Shown here: positions 1-13,670 of the stretch, one piece after another | Position numbering within the stretch: the stretch's first letter is position 1 | Layout: each line of letters opens with the position of its first letter | DNA from: Doris montereyensis | Lineage: Eukaryota > Mollusca > Gastropoda > Nudibranchia > Dorididae | Assembly: GCA_037039925.1 (NCBI GenBank) | Contig: JAXRKP010001008.1 | Span: 92,501 to 156,500, forward strand | DNA length: 64,000 bases | Direction of reading: 5' to 3' | Program-made: the position numbers and the translations under genes | The notes under the pieces: generated by a model | What the model saw: only the letters and a program-made list of their open reading frames with translations | What the model was told of the DNA's origin: nothing | Databases searched by the model: none

Positions 1-584
1 CTCGGTAGAAATCAAACTGCACCCAATATATATTATTCCTTCACGGAAGGAATCAAACTGCACCCAATATGTATATTTTATTCACGGGAAGGAATCAAAC
101 TGCACCCAATATTTATATTTTATTCACGGGAAGAAATCAAACGGCACCCGATATATATTATTCCTTCACGGGAAGGAATCAAACTGCACCGAATATTTAT
201 ATTTTTCTTCACGGGAAGGAATCAAACTGTACCCAATATTTATATTTTTTCACGGGAAGAAATCAAACTGCACCCAATATATATTATTCATTCACGGGAA
301 GGAATCAAACTGCACCCAATATTTATATTTTATTCACGGGAAGGAATCAAACTGCACCCAATATTTATATTTTCTTCACGGGAAGGAATCAAACTGCACC
401 CAATATTTATATTTTCTTCACAGGAAGGAATCAAACTGCACCCAATATTTATATTTTCTTCACAGGAAGGAATTAAACTGCACCCAATATTTATATTTTA
501 TTCACGGGAAGGAATCAAACTGCAGCCAATATTTATATTTTTTTCACAGGAAGGAATCAAACTGCACCCAATATTTATATTTTC
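1..584. repeat. 42-bp minisatellite, about 14 copies
   Basis: Direct repeats with period 42 fill the left edge and continue beyond it. The conserved core is GGAATCAAACTGCACCCAAT, followed by an AT-rich stretch and TTCACGGGAAG. Because 42 is a multiple of three, the plus strand reads as a 14-residue repeat (core TGRNQTAPNI) from 69 to 476. That open frame is a by-product of the period and has no start context or domain. Copies differ by point changes, for example CACGGG versus CACAGG. Confidence 0.95.
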
Positions 585-772
585 AAATTTTAGACACGAA
601 CTGGCGTATATCACGTGGTCCACACAAAAAAAATCTGAAAACCTGGAGGCTTATCAAACTCATATTCAATAGTTTCCATTGTCCTTTGACTACTCATTGG
701 AATAATCATATTTCTATCCTATATGTCAATGTGAACGGCATTGATCAAACGGGTCAAAGGTTACAAGACAAA

Positions 773-773
<1 letters not shown>
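585..773. other. unique spacer, no gene seen
   Basis: Non-repetitive AT-rich sequence between the 42-bp array and the GT microsatellite. No convincing reading frame or RNA gene is visible. Confidence 0.6.
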
Positions 774-808
<35 letters not shown>

Positions 809-817
809 GTGTGTGTG

Positions 818-853
<36 letters not shown>
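774..853. repeat. (GT)n microsatellite
   Basis: About 80 bp of GT dinucleotides with two GTGC interruptions. It abuts the left inverted arm of the next element. Confidence 0.97.
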
Positions 854-855
<2 letters not shown>

Positions 856-1131
856 GAGCACACGCCGGATACTCACATTCTAATATATAACCAAGTCTCA
901 GGCGATATCGATGGAAAGGTTGCCGGGTAATGATCGGTGCTCAATTGTCGTTCTGTTATACTACCCGTTACGTTTGAATCGTGAATGTTTATTTACGATT
1001 CTGCACTCAATTCACTTGTATGAAATGTGCTCCTAAGTGTCGTCTGCTAGATTTAGTGGTATATCAAAAAGTCAATCTGTCACCACAACCATTGAATGTT
1101 TTAGAATGTGAGTATCCGGCATGTGCTCTTC
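853..1131. mobile_element. Small element with 30-nt terminal inverted repeats (MITE-like)
   Basis: The 30 nt at 853-882 (starting GAAGAGCACACGCCGG) are the reverse complement of 1102-1131 (ending CCGGCATGTGCTCTTC) with a single mismatch. The arms bound a 279-bp interval with no coding capacity, as expected of a non-autonomous DNA transposon or foldback element. The left arm abuts a GT microsatellite and I could not identify a clear target-site duplication, so the exact ends and superfamily are unknown. Confidence 0.6.
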
Positions 1132-1394
1132 ATTCGAAGAAGTTTGACATTATAAACCAAAACTAGATCTAGGTCTAGGTGGGGATTTACCTCTAATAAC
1201 AACCAATACTGTTCATATGAGTTACCTAGATTTACATATTTTCCTATAAAAGATACTAATTGTTTACTCCAATAAAATATAAATCTAGTGTAGGTCATCG
1301 AATTAGAGTTAAAGAAAGAAAAATTATAAAATAGCAACAAGAAAGCTGTACAACAAAAGAAAGCAGAAATAGATTGAAAATTCGAAAAAAGTAT
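1132..1394. other. AT-rich spacer, no gene seen
   Basis: AT-rich sequence with short A-rich runs. The minus-strand frames crossing it run into low-complexity residues and show no domain. Confidence 0.5.
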
Positions 1395-1560
1395 TGATCC
1401 AGGCAGTGGACAGGTAAGCACCTGTACGGGGATTAGGCGATCTCGCCCTCCGTGAGTATCCTGCTGCCTTGCAGGCGGGTCTTGGATAACCAAAGGCTAA
1501 GGGAGTTAACCCTGACAGAAAATAACAAGGCCCGGTAGGGAGTCTCAAGGTGGCAGCCCC
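1395..1560 (+). mobile_element. Possible 5' leader of the LINE at 2.4 kb
   Basis: A segment clearly more GC-rich than its surroundings (around GATCTCGCCCTCCGTGAG and CAAGGCCCGGTAGGGAG) leads directly into the 39-bp minisatellite, which in turn leads into the LINE endonuclease reading frame. GC-rich leaders are common for non-LTR elements. Assigning it to the LINE rests only on position and composition; it could be an unrelated repeat. Confidence 0.3.
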
Positions 1561-2335
1561 ACCATCTACGTAGTGTACAGTGGGCCAATCACCATCCCCT
1601 ACCATCTACCTAGGTACAGTGGGCCAATCACCATCCCTACCATCTACCTAGGGTACAGTGGGCCAATCACCATCCCTACCATCTACCTAGGGTACAGTGG
1701 GCCAATCACCAGCCCTACCATCTACCTAGGTACAGTGGGCCAATCACCAGCCCTACCATCTACCTAGGGTACAGTGGGCCAATCACCAGCCCTACCATCT
1801 ACCTAGGGTACAGTGGGCCAATCACCAGCCCTACCATCTACCTAGGGTACAGTGGGCCAATCACCAGCCCTACCATCTACCTAGGTACAGTGGGCCAATC
1901 ACCAGCCCTACCATCTACCTAGGGTACAGTGGGCCAATCACCAGCCCTACCATCTACCTAGGGTACAGTGGGCCAATCACCAGCCCTACCATCTACCTAG
2001 GGTACAGTGGGCCAATCACCAGCCCTACCATCTACCTAGGGTACAGTGGGCCAATCACCAGCCCTACCATCTACCTAGGGTACAGTGGGCCAATCACCAG
2101 CCCTACCATCTACCTAGGGTACAGTGGGCCAATCACCAGCCCTACCATCTACCTAGGGTACAGTGGGCCAATCACCATCCTTACCATCTACCTAGGGTAC
2201 AGTGGGCCAATCACCTGCCCTACCATCTACCTAGGGTACAGTGGGCCAATCACCTGCCCTACCATCTACCTAGGGTACAGTGGGCCAATCACCAGCCCTA
2301 CCATCTACCTAGGGTACAGTGGGCCAATCACCTGC
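1561..2335. repeat. 39-bp minisatellite, about 20 copies
   Basis: Period 39, with some 38-bp copies that lack one G. The core is TACAGTGGGCCAATCACC, followed by a variable dinucleotide, CCCTACCATCTACCTAGG. Copies are nearly identical, which suggests recent amplification. The array stops about 60 bp before LINE-type sequence starts, so it may be a variable repeat in the element's leader. Confidence 0.95.
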
Positions 2336-2394
2336 TTATCCAAAACCAAACTGATTAAAAAGAAGTGCAAATGATGATATACCCGGCTTGAACT

Positions 2395-4122
2395 TTCGAA
2401 GACGACTCTGGAAAAGAACATGGACTATGATTTTGGAACATGGAATATTAGGGCAATAAATGGAAAAGAAAATTAGCTGAAGAAATGGATAATTTCAAAG
2501 TAGACATTTTGGCCATTACAGAAAAACAGAAAAAAGGACAAGGAATAGAAACTGAAGGACCAAATCATACTTTAATATTCCCAGGAGTAGATGTTAAAGA
2601 GAGAGAGAGAGCAGATCAGGAGTGGGTCTTCTAATGCATAAAGGGCAGGTAAAGCTACTAGAAAGTTGGAAATGTATAAGCCCACGGCTATTAGAGGTAA
2701 ATATTAAACCAAAAGGAAGAAATTATTAATAGCTTATGGACAAAACAAAGGCGTCAACAAAGAAGAAAAAAATATCTTCGAAAATGATTTACAAATAGCT
2801 GCAGAGAATCTTACACCCAAACAGGAATTAATGGTTTTAGGAGATTTAAACGCTAGAGTAGGCAACAATGCAGAAACAACAGCAGAGTAATTTCAATTTC
2901 AATTTCAATTTCAATTTCAATCATCTTTATTGATCCTTTAAGAAAAGGAAATTATACTTCTGTTATCACAATTTCCGTTTGAAAACTAAAAGAATACATC
3001 AATACACTCAAATTTAAAAACAAATTAACTTTATTAAGATTTTTAGATTTTAGGAGAAGTATACATAAATTCTTTACGAAAAAACAAGTAATGAAGGAGA
3101 GACAACAACTTCTCCAAATGGAGAGAGACTAACAGATTTTTGCTTAAAGAATGTCATGAAAATAGCAAACACCTTTTACCTCATAACAATATCCACAAAT
3201 ATACAAGAGTAAATGGAGACAAATGTGAAAAGTCAATGATAGATTACATCATAGTTAGCAGCTCTTTTTTTACACAGTACATTGAATGCAAGAGTAAACA
3301 GAGGAGCAGAAATATTTAGTGATCATCACTTAGTGATTGCCAAAATGAGATTACTGACTCAGGAAACAAACAGAAAAGGAAAGAGAAGAAAACTACTAAA
3401 CTCAAAATAGAGGAACTAAATAAACCAGTAGTAAAACAAGTATACCAATCTAGGATAAAAAGATTTATGAGTGAAAGACAGATGGATCTGAATGATAGCA
3501 CAATAGAAGAAAAGGGGCAGATGTATAAAGAAACACTCCTCAGTTGTACTGAAGAGGAAACAAATTAAAGAAGATAGGAAAAGAATAGCATAGTGGAATG
3601 AGAATGTCAAGACTAACATCAAAGAAAAGAAAGATGCCTGGAAGAAATACCTGCAAACAAAGAGACCAGAGGATAGGATAGATTACGTGAATAAAAGAAC
3701 TATCGCCAAAGTGGAAGTTAGGAAAGCAAAACAGGAACAATGGGAAGAGTTTGGACAAAGACTTCGAGAAAGCTATCAAGGAAATCAAAAAGCTGTTCTG
3801 GGGGGGGGCAATGAAGAGCATGAGAAAGACCAAAGCATGCCCAATACGACAAATTCAACAACAAAAAAGGAGAAATAATGAAAGAAGACAGCGAAATCAT
3901 GGAAACATGGAGAAAGCATTTTCACCAATTACATAATCCCTCCAGAACATATGAAACAAGGAGTAAAGATCAATTAGTAACATTAACAAGTAATCCAGAG
4001 GCGACAGCTGAAGATGTAAATATATCAATGGAAGAACTCCATACAGCTATAGGAAAAGTTAAATTTGGAAAAGCCCCAGGAGCAGATCAAATTTATCCAG
4101 AAATGATTAAAAACGAAGGGAG
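2395..4122 (+). mobile_element. Non-LTR retrotransposon fragment: AP-type endonuclease and start of RT
   Basis: Plus-strand translation across several frames shows an exonuclease-endonuclease-phosphatase domain. GTWNIR is near 2435, DILAIT near 2500, LGDLNARVGN near 2840-2866, IDYIIV at about 3241 and SDHHLVIAKM at 3318-3347. A lysine/glutamate-rich linker follows (METWRKHFHQLHNPS near 3905-3945), then the RT-entry motif GKAPGADQIYPEMIKNEG at 4067-4120. Frameshifts (one at the G run near 3801) and stops make it inactive. The endonuclease is split by a nested insertion. The catalytic RT region is missing: sequence switches abruptly to minisatellite after 4122, which is unusual because LINEs normally lose the 5' end. 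The clade is uncertain; the endonuclease resembles those annotated as craniofacial development protein 2-like. Confidence 0.85.
2892..3086 (-). mobile_element. Nested retroposon insertion with hexamer tail, flanked by AGTAAT
   Basis: About 195 bp interrupts the LINE endonuclease. It begins with TTTCAA repeated about five times and continues TCATCTTTATTGATCC. On the minus strand this reads as an element ending in AATAAAGATGATTGAAATTG with a TTGAAA-type tail, typical of a retroposon 3' end. The 6-bp AGTAAT occurs at 2886-2891 and again at 3087-3092, consistent with a target-site duplication. Reading resumes in the endonuclease directly after it (NEGETTTSPNGERLTDFC). Confidence 0.7.
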
Positions 4123-4129
4123 ACAGACA

Positions 4130-4670
4130 GGCAGACAAACTATACCAACACGCACAACCCTACAATCAAACACATACACAGCATATACCAACACGCACAA
4201 CCCTTTAACCAGATACATACTTTGCCAAATACCAAAATACACAACCCTATAACTAGAAACATACGTTGTCATTTAACAACACACACAACATTATAACCAG
4301 AAACATACATTGCCATTAAACAACACACACAAGTCTATAACTAGAAACAAACGTTGTCATTTAACAAAACACACAACTTTATAACCAGAAACAGACGTTG
4401 CCATCAACACATACAACCCTATAACCAAAAATATACACTGTCACGTATCACCACACACACCCCTATAACCAACACATACACTGTCACATACAACACACAC
4501 AACCCTATAACCAACACATACATGTTACATACCAACAAACACAACCCTATAATCAGAAAGATACGTTGTCATATATCAACCCACACAACCCTATAACCAT
4601 ACATATACACTACCATATAACAACACACAACTGTATAACCAGACACAAACACTGTCATATATCAAATCTC
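4130..4670. repeat. 44-bp superarray, mixed leading block
   Basis: First block of a superarray running to 21560 apart from a LINE interruption. Monomers are 42-45 bp and carry CACACAACCCTATAACCA plus ACACATACACTG-like segments. They are more diverged than those further right, as expected at an array edge. Confidence 0.9.
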
Positions 4671-7310
4671 ACAACTTAATTAAACAAACACATACACTGT
4701 CATATATCAAATCTCACAACCTACATAACCAGACACATACACTGTCATATACACAAATCTCATAACAAATATAACCAGACACATACACTGTAATATATCA
4801 AATCTCACAACCTATATAACCAACACATACACTGTCACATATCAACACACACAACCCTATAACCAACACATACATTGTTACATACCAACACACACAACCC
4901 TGTAATCAAACCTGTAATCAGAAACATACGCTGCCATATATCAACACACACAACTCTATAACCATACAAATACACTACCATATAAAAACACACAACTGTA
5001 TAACCAGACACATACATTCCTATATAACAACACACACAACCACGCAACCAGACACATACACTGTGATATATCAAATCTCACAACCTATATAATCAGACAC
5101 ATACATTGTCATATATCAAATCTCACAACCTATATAACCAGACACATACACTGTCATATATCAAATCTCAAAACCTATATAATCAGACACATACATTGTC
5201 ATATATCAAATTTCACAACCTATATAATCAGACACATACATTGTCATATATCAAATCTCACAACCTATATAATCAGACACATACATTGTCATATATCAAA
5301 TCCCACAACCTATATAATCAGACACATACATTGTCATATATCAAATCTCACGACCTATATAATCAGACACATACGTTGTCATATATCAAATCTCACAACC
5401 TATATAATCAGACACATACATTGTCATATATCAAATCTCACGACCTATATAATCAGACACATACACTGTCATATATCAAATCTCACGACCTATATAATCA
5501 GACACATACATTGTCATATATCAAATCTCACGACCTATATAATCAGACACATACATTGTCATATATCAAATCTCACAACCTATATAATTAGACACATACG
5601 TTGTCATATATCAAATCTCACAACCTATATAATCAGACACATACATTGTCATATATCAAATCTCAACCTATATAATCAGACACATACGTTGTCATATATC
5701 AAATCTCACGACCTATATAACCAGACACATACACTGTCATATATCAAATCTCACAACCTATATAACCAGACACAGACACTGTCATATATCAAATCTCACA
5801 ACTTAATTAACAAAACACATACAATGTCATATATCAAATCTCACAACCTACATAAAAGGACACATACGCTGTCATATATCAAACCTCACAATATATATAA
5901 CCAGACATATACACTGTCATATATCAAATCTCACAACGAATATAACCAGACACATACACTGTCATATATCAAATCTCATAACCTATATAACCAACCCATA
6001 CACTGTCACATATCAACACACGAAACCCTATAACCAACACATACATTGTTACATACCAACACACACAACCCTATAATCAGAAACATACGCTCCCATATAT
6101 CAACACACACAAATCTATAACCATACAAATACACTACCATATAAAACCACTCAACTGTATAACCAGACACATACATTCCTATATATAACAACACACAACC
6201 ACGCAACCAGACACATACACTGTCATATATCAAATCTCAAAACCTATATAACCAGACACAAACACTGTCATATATCAAATCTCACAACCTATATAACAAG
6301 ACACAAACACTGTCATATATCAAATCTCATAACCTATATAATCAGACACATACACTGTCATATATCAAATCTCACAACCTGTACAACTAGACATATACAT
6401 TGTCATATATCAAATCTCACAACCTATCTAACCAGACACATACATTGTCATATATCAAATCTCAGAACTTATATAACCAGACACATACACTGTCATATAT
6501 CGAATCTTATATAACAAAACACAAACACTATCATATATCAAAACTCAAAATCTATATAACAAGACACATGCACAGTCATATATCAAATCTCACAACCTAT
6601 ATAACCAAACACATATACTGCCATATATCAAATCTAACAACCTATATAACCAGACACGTACACTGTAATATATCAAATCTAACAACATATATAACCAGAC
6701 ATATACACTGTGATATATCAAAACTCACAAACAATATAACGAGACACATACATTGTCGTATATCAAATCTCACAACCTATATAACCAACACATACACAGT
6801 CATATATCAAATCTCACAACCTATATAACCAGACACATACACTGTCATATATCAAATCTCACAACCTATATAACCAGACACATACACTGTCATATATCAA
6901 ATCTCAAAACCTATATAACCAGACGCATACATTGTCATATATCAAATCTAACAACATATATAAACAGACATATACACTGTCATATATCAAATCTAACAAC
7001 ATATATAACCAGACATATAAACTATCATATATCAAATATCACAGCCTATATAACCAGGCACAAACACTGTCATATAACGAATCTCACAACCTATATAACC
7101 AGACACATACACTGTCATATATCAAATCTCACAACCAATATAACCAGACACATACACTGTCATATAACAAATCTCACAACCTATGTAACCAGACACATAC
7201 ACTGTCATATATCAAATCTCACAACTTATATAACCAGACACATAGACTGTCATATATCAAATCTCACAAACTGTACAACCAAACACATACACTGTCATAT
7301 AACAGCACAT
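4670..7310. repeat. 45-bp subfamily of the superarray
   Basis: Monomers of 45 bp: TGTCATATATCAAATCTCAC, then AACCTATATAACCAGACACATACAC. As 45 is divisible by three, the plus strand reads a 15-residue repeat (SYIKSHNLYNQTHTL) over several hundred bases. This is not a gene. A block of foreign subtypes at about 4820-5070 recurs at about 6000-6230, so the array contains a duplication with an offset near 1.17 kb. Confidence 0.95.
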
Positions 7311-8660
7311 AAAAACCTATAACCAAACACATACACTGTCATATAACAGCTCACACAAACATATAACCAAACATATACACTGGTATATACCAACACACAA
7401 ACCTATAACTAAACACATACACTGTCATATGACAGCACACAAATCTATAACCAAACACATACACTGTCATATAACAGAACACACAAACCTATAACCAAAA
7501 CACATACACTGTTATATAACAGCACACACAAACCTATAACCAAACACATACACTGTCATATGACAGCACACACAAACCTATAACCAAACACATACACTGT
7601 CATATGACAGCACACACACAAACCTATAACTAAACACATACACTGTCATATGACAGCACACAAACCTATAACCAAACACATACACTGTCATTTGACAGCA
7701 CACACAAACCTATAACCAAACACATACACTGTCATATGACAGCATACACAAACCTATAACTAAACACATACACTGTCATATGACAGCACACACAAACCTA
7801 TAACCAAACACATACACTGTCATATGACAGCACACACAAACCTATAACTAAACACATACACTGTCATATAACAGCACACACACACCTATAACTAAACACA
7901 TACACTGTCATATAGCACACACAGACCTATAACTAAACACATACACTGTCATATAACAGCACACACAAACCTATAACTAAACACATACACTGTCATATAA
8001 CAGCACACACAAACCTATAACCAAACACATACACTGTCATATAACAGCACACAAACCTATAACCAAACACATACACTGTCATATGACAGCACACACAAAC
8101 CTATAACCAAACACATACACTGTCATATGACAGCACACACAAACCTATAACTAAACACATACACTGGTATATACCAACACATAAACCTATAACTAAACAC
8201 ATACACTGCCATATACCAACACACACAACCCTATAACCAAACAGAAACATTGTCATATGACAGCACACAGAAACCTATAACCAAACACATACACTATCAT
8301 ATAATAGCACACACAGACCTATAACGAAACACATACATTGTCATTAACAAACATACACTGCCCTATAACCAGACACGTACATTGCCATATAACAGCACAA
8401 ACAACGCTATAATCAGACACATACACTGTTTATTACCAACAGACTAAACCCTATAACCGGACACCTACACTGCCATATACCAACACCCACAACTCTTTAA
8501 CAAACAACATACACTGCCATATACCAATACACACACAACGCTTTAACAAACAACATACACAGCCATATACCAATACACACACAACGCTTTAACAAACAAC
8601 ATACACTGCTATATACCAATACACACACAACCACATACACTGCCATATAACAACACACGC
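7310..8660. repeat. 44-bp subfamily (CATATGACAGCACACACA type)
   Basis: Period about 44, marked by TGTCATATGACAGCACACAC and AAACCTATAACCAAACAC. Homogeneous in 7490-8160; the right part breaks into variant copies such as ACGCTTTAACAAACAACA. Confidence 0.93.
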
Positions 8661-9650
8661 TACCTTTAACCAGATACATACACTGCCATCACACACAACC
8701 ATATAACCAACACAAACAATGTCACATATCAACATACACAACCCATTAACAAGATACATTTACTACCATGTGTCAACACGCATAATCCTATAACCAGACA
8801 GATACACTGTCATATAACAACACACACATCTTTATAACCAATCACATACAGTTTTATTTACCAGCACACACCCCTATAACCATACACATACTCTGTCACA
8901 TATCAACACACACAACCCTACAACCAGATACATACAGTGACATATATATATATACACATACAACCCTTTAACCAGATACATACACTATTATTTACGAGCA
9001 CAGCACACACAATCCTATAACCAGACACATACACTGTCACATATCAACACACACAATCATATAACCAGACACATACACTGTCACATATCAACAGACACAA
9101 TCCTATAACCAGACACATACACTGTCACATATCAACACACACAACTCCATAACCAGACAGATATACTGTCACATATAAACACACACAATCCTATAACCAG
9201 ACACATACACTGTCACGTATCAACACACACAACCCGATAACCTGACAGATACACTGTCACATATCAACACACACAATCCTATAACCAGATATATACACTG
9301 TCACATATCAACACACACAATCCTATAACCAGAGACATACACTGTCACATATCAACACATACAATCCTATAACCAGACACATACACTGTCGCATATCAAC
9401 ACACACAACCCCATAACCAGACAGATACACTGTCACATATCAACACACGCAATCCTATAACCAGTCACATACACTATCACATATCAACACACACAATCCT
9501 ATAACCAGACACATACACTGTCACATATCAACACACACAATCCTATAACCAGACACATACACTGTCACATATCAACACACACAACCCCATAACCAGACAG
9601 ATACACTGTCACATATCAACACACACAATCCTATAACCAGACACATACAC
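8660..9650. repeat. 44-bp subfamily (TGTCACATATCAACACAC type)
   Basis: Period 44, marked by TGTCACATATCAACACACAC and AATCCTATAACCAGACAC. Most uniform between 9000 and 9640. Confidence 0.93.
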
Positions 9651-12360
9651 TGCTATATACCAATACACATAAAACCCTATAACCAAACACATATAATGCA
9701 ATATACCAATACACACACAACACTATAACCAGACACATACACTGCAATATACCAATACACTTAAAACTCTATAACCAAACACATACACTGCAATATACCA
9801 ATACACATAAAACGCTACAACCAAACACATACACTGCTATATACCAATACACATAAAACCCTATAACCAGACACATACACTGCAATATACCAATACACAT
9901 AAAACCCTATAACCAAACACATACACTGCAATATACAAATACACATAAAACCCTATAACCAGACACATACACTGCAATATACCAATACACACACAACCCT
10001 ATAACCAGACTCATAAACTGTCGCATATCAACACACTTAATCCTTTAACCAGGTACATACAACGCCATATATCAACACACACAACCCTTTAGCCAAATAC
10101 ATACATCGCCACACACCAAAATACACACAAACCTATAACCAAACACATACAATGCAATATACCAATATACACAACCCTATAACCAAACACATACAATGCA
10201 ATATATCAATATACACAACCCTATAACCAGACACATACACTACAATATACCAATATACACAACCCTATAACCAGACACATACAATGCAATATACCAATAT
10301 ACACAAACCTATAACCAAACACATACAATGCAATATACCAATATACACAAACCTATAACCAAACACATACAATGCAATATACCAATATACACAACCCTAT
10401 AACCAGACACATACACTACAATATACCAATAGACACATAACCCTATAACCAGACACATACACTACAATATACCAATAGACACACAATCCTATAACCAGAC
10501 ACATACACTACAATATACCAATAGACACACAATCCTATAACCAGACACATACACTACAATATACCAATAGACACACAATCCTATAACCAGACACATACAC
10601 TGCAATATACCAATAGACACACAATCGTATAACCAGACACATACCCTGCAATATACCAATACACATACAACCCTATAACCAGACACATACACTACAATAT
10701 ACCAATAGACACACAATCCTATAACCAGACACATACACTACAATATACCAATAGACAAACAATCCTGTAATCAGACACATACCCTGCAATATACCAATAC
10801 ACATACAACCCTATAACCAGACACATACGCTACAATATACCAATAGACACACAATCCTATAACCAGACACATACACTACAATATACCAATAGACACACAA
10901 TCCTATAACCAGACACATACCCTGCATTATACCAATACACACACAACCCTATAACCAGACACATACACTACAATATACCAATAGACACACAATCCTATAA
11001 CCAGACACATACCCTGCAATATATCAATAGACATATAATCCTATAACCAGACACATACGCTACAATATACCAATAGACACACAATCCTATAACCAGACAC
11101 ATACCCTGCATTATACCAATACACACACAACCCTATAACCAGACACATACACTACAATATACCAATAAACACAATCCTATAACCAGACACATACACTGCA
11201 ATATACCAATAGACACACAATCGTATAACCAGACACATACCCTGCAATATACCAATACACATACAACCCTATAACCAGACACATACACTACAATATACCA
11301 ATAGACACACAATCCTATAACCAGACACATACACTACAATATACCAATAGACAAACAATCCTGTAATCAGACACATACCCTGCAATATACCAATACACAT
11401 ACAACCCTATAACCAGACACATACACTGCTATATACCAATAGACACACAATCCTATAACCAGACACATACACTACAATATACCAATAGACACACAATCCT
11501 ATAACCAGGCACATACACTACAATATACCAATAGACACACAATCTTTTAACCAGACACATATCCTGCAATATACCAATACACATACAACCCTATAACCAG
11601 ACACATACACTCCAATATACCAATAGACACACAATCCTATAACCAGACACATACCCTGCAATATATCAATAGACATATAATCCTATAACCAGACACATAC
11701 GCTACAATATACCAATAGACACACAATCCTATAACCAGACACATACACTACAATATACCAATAGACACACCATCTTTTAACCAGACACATATCCTGCAAT
11801 ATACCAATACACATACAACCCTATAACCAGACACATACACTACAATATACCAATAAACACACAATCTTATAACCAGACACATACCCTGCAATATACCAAT
11901 ACACATACAACCCTATAACCAGACAAATACACTACAATAAACCAATAGACACACAACGCTATCACCAGACACATACACTGCAATATACCAATACACATAC
12001 AACCCTATAACCAGACACATACACTACAATATACCAATACACATACAACTCTATAACCAAACACATACACTGCTATATACCAATACACACACAACTCTAT
12101 AACCAGACAAATACACTGCAATATACCAATAGACACACAACCCTATCACCGGACACATACACTGCAATATACCAATACACATACACTGCAATATACCAAT
12201 ACACATACAACCCTATAACCAGACACATACACTGCAATATACCAATACACATACAACCCTATAACCAGACAAATACACTGCAATATACCAATACACATAC
12301 AACCCTTTAACCAAATACATACATCGGCATATACCAAAACACACACAAACCTATAACCAA
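9650..12360. repeat. 46-bp subfamily with duplicated multi-monomer blocks
   Basis: Period 46, marked by CTACAATATACCAATAGACA and CAATCCTATAACCAGACAC. The rare variant CCTGTAATCAGACACATACC occurs near 10754 and again near 11350, about 597 bp apart (13 monomers). A second variant containing TATCAATAGACATATAATCC occurs near 11020 and 11662, about 642 bp apart (14 monomers). These offsets show multi-monomer duplication inside the block. Confidence 0.94.
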
Positions 12361-13670
12361 CACCAACACAGACAACCCCATATTTACGAACATACACTAC
12401 CATATAACCAGGAACATACACTACTATTTACCAACACACAACCCTATAACCAGGAACATACACTACCCTATACCAAACACACAACCCCATAACCAGGAAT
12501 ATACACTTCCATATACCAACACACACAACCCCATAACCGGGAAAATAAACTACTATATACCAACACACACAACCCTATAACCAGGAACATACACTATCAT
12601 ATAATCAGGAACTTACACTACCATATAACCAGGAACATACATTACCATATACCAGCACACACAACCCCATATCCAGGAACATACACTCCCATATACCAAC
12701 ACACACAATCCAATGTCCAGGAACATACACTGGCATTTACCAACACACACAACCCTAGAGCCGGGAAAATACACAATCATATACCAACACACACAAACCC
12801 CATATTCAGGAACATACACTAGCAAATACCAACACACGCAACCCCATATCCAGAAACATACACTACCATATACCAACATACACAACGCTATAACCGGGAA
12901 CATACACTACCATATACCAACACACAACCCAATAAACAGGAATATACACTACCATATACCAACACACACAACCCTATAACCAGGAGTATACATTACCATA
13001 TACAAACACACACAATCCTATAACCAGGAACATACATCACCATATACCAACACACATAACCCTATAACCAGGAATATACACTACCATATACTAACACACA
13101 CAAACCGACTAACCAGGAATATAAACTACTATATACCAATACACACAACCCTATAACCAGGAACATACACTGCCATATACCAACACACACAACCCAATAA
13201 CCAGAAACATACACTACCTTATAACCAGGAACTTACACTACCATATAACCAGTAACATCCACTACCATATACCGACACACACAACCCCATATCCAGGAAC
13301 ATACAATAGCATATAACCAGGAACATAAACTACCATATACCAACACACACAACCCTATAACCAGGAACATACAGTATCATATACAAACAATCACAACCCT
13401 ATGACCAGGAACCTACACTACCATTAACCAACACACACAACCCTATAACCAGAACATACACTACCATATACCAACACACACAACCCAATAACCAGGAACA
13501 TACAGTAGCATATAACCAGAAACATACACTACCATATACTGACACACACAACACCATATCCAGGAACATACACTACCGTATAACCAGGAACATACACTAC
13601 CATATACCAACACACACAACCCTATAATCAGGAACATACACTCTCATATACCAACACACACAACCCTATA
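12360..13670. repeat. 44-bp subfamily (GGAACATACACTACCATATA type)
   Basis: Period about 44, marked by CAGGAACATACACTACCATA and CCAACACACACAACCC. Several shortened copies lack the CACACA part. Confidence 0.93.
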
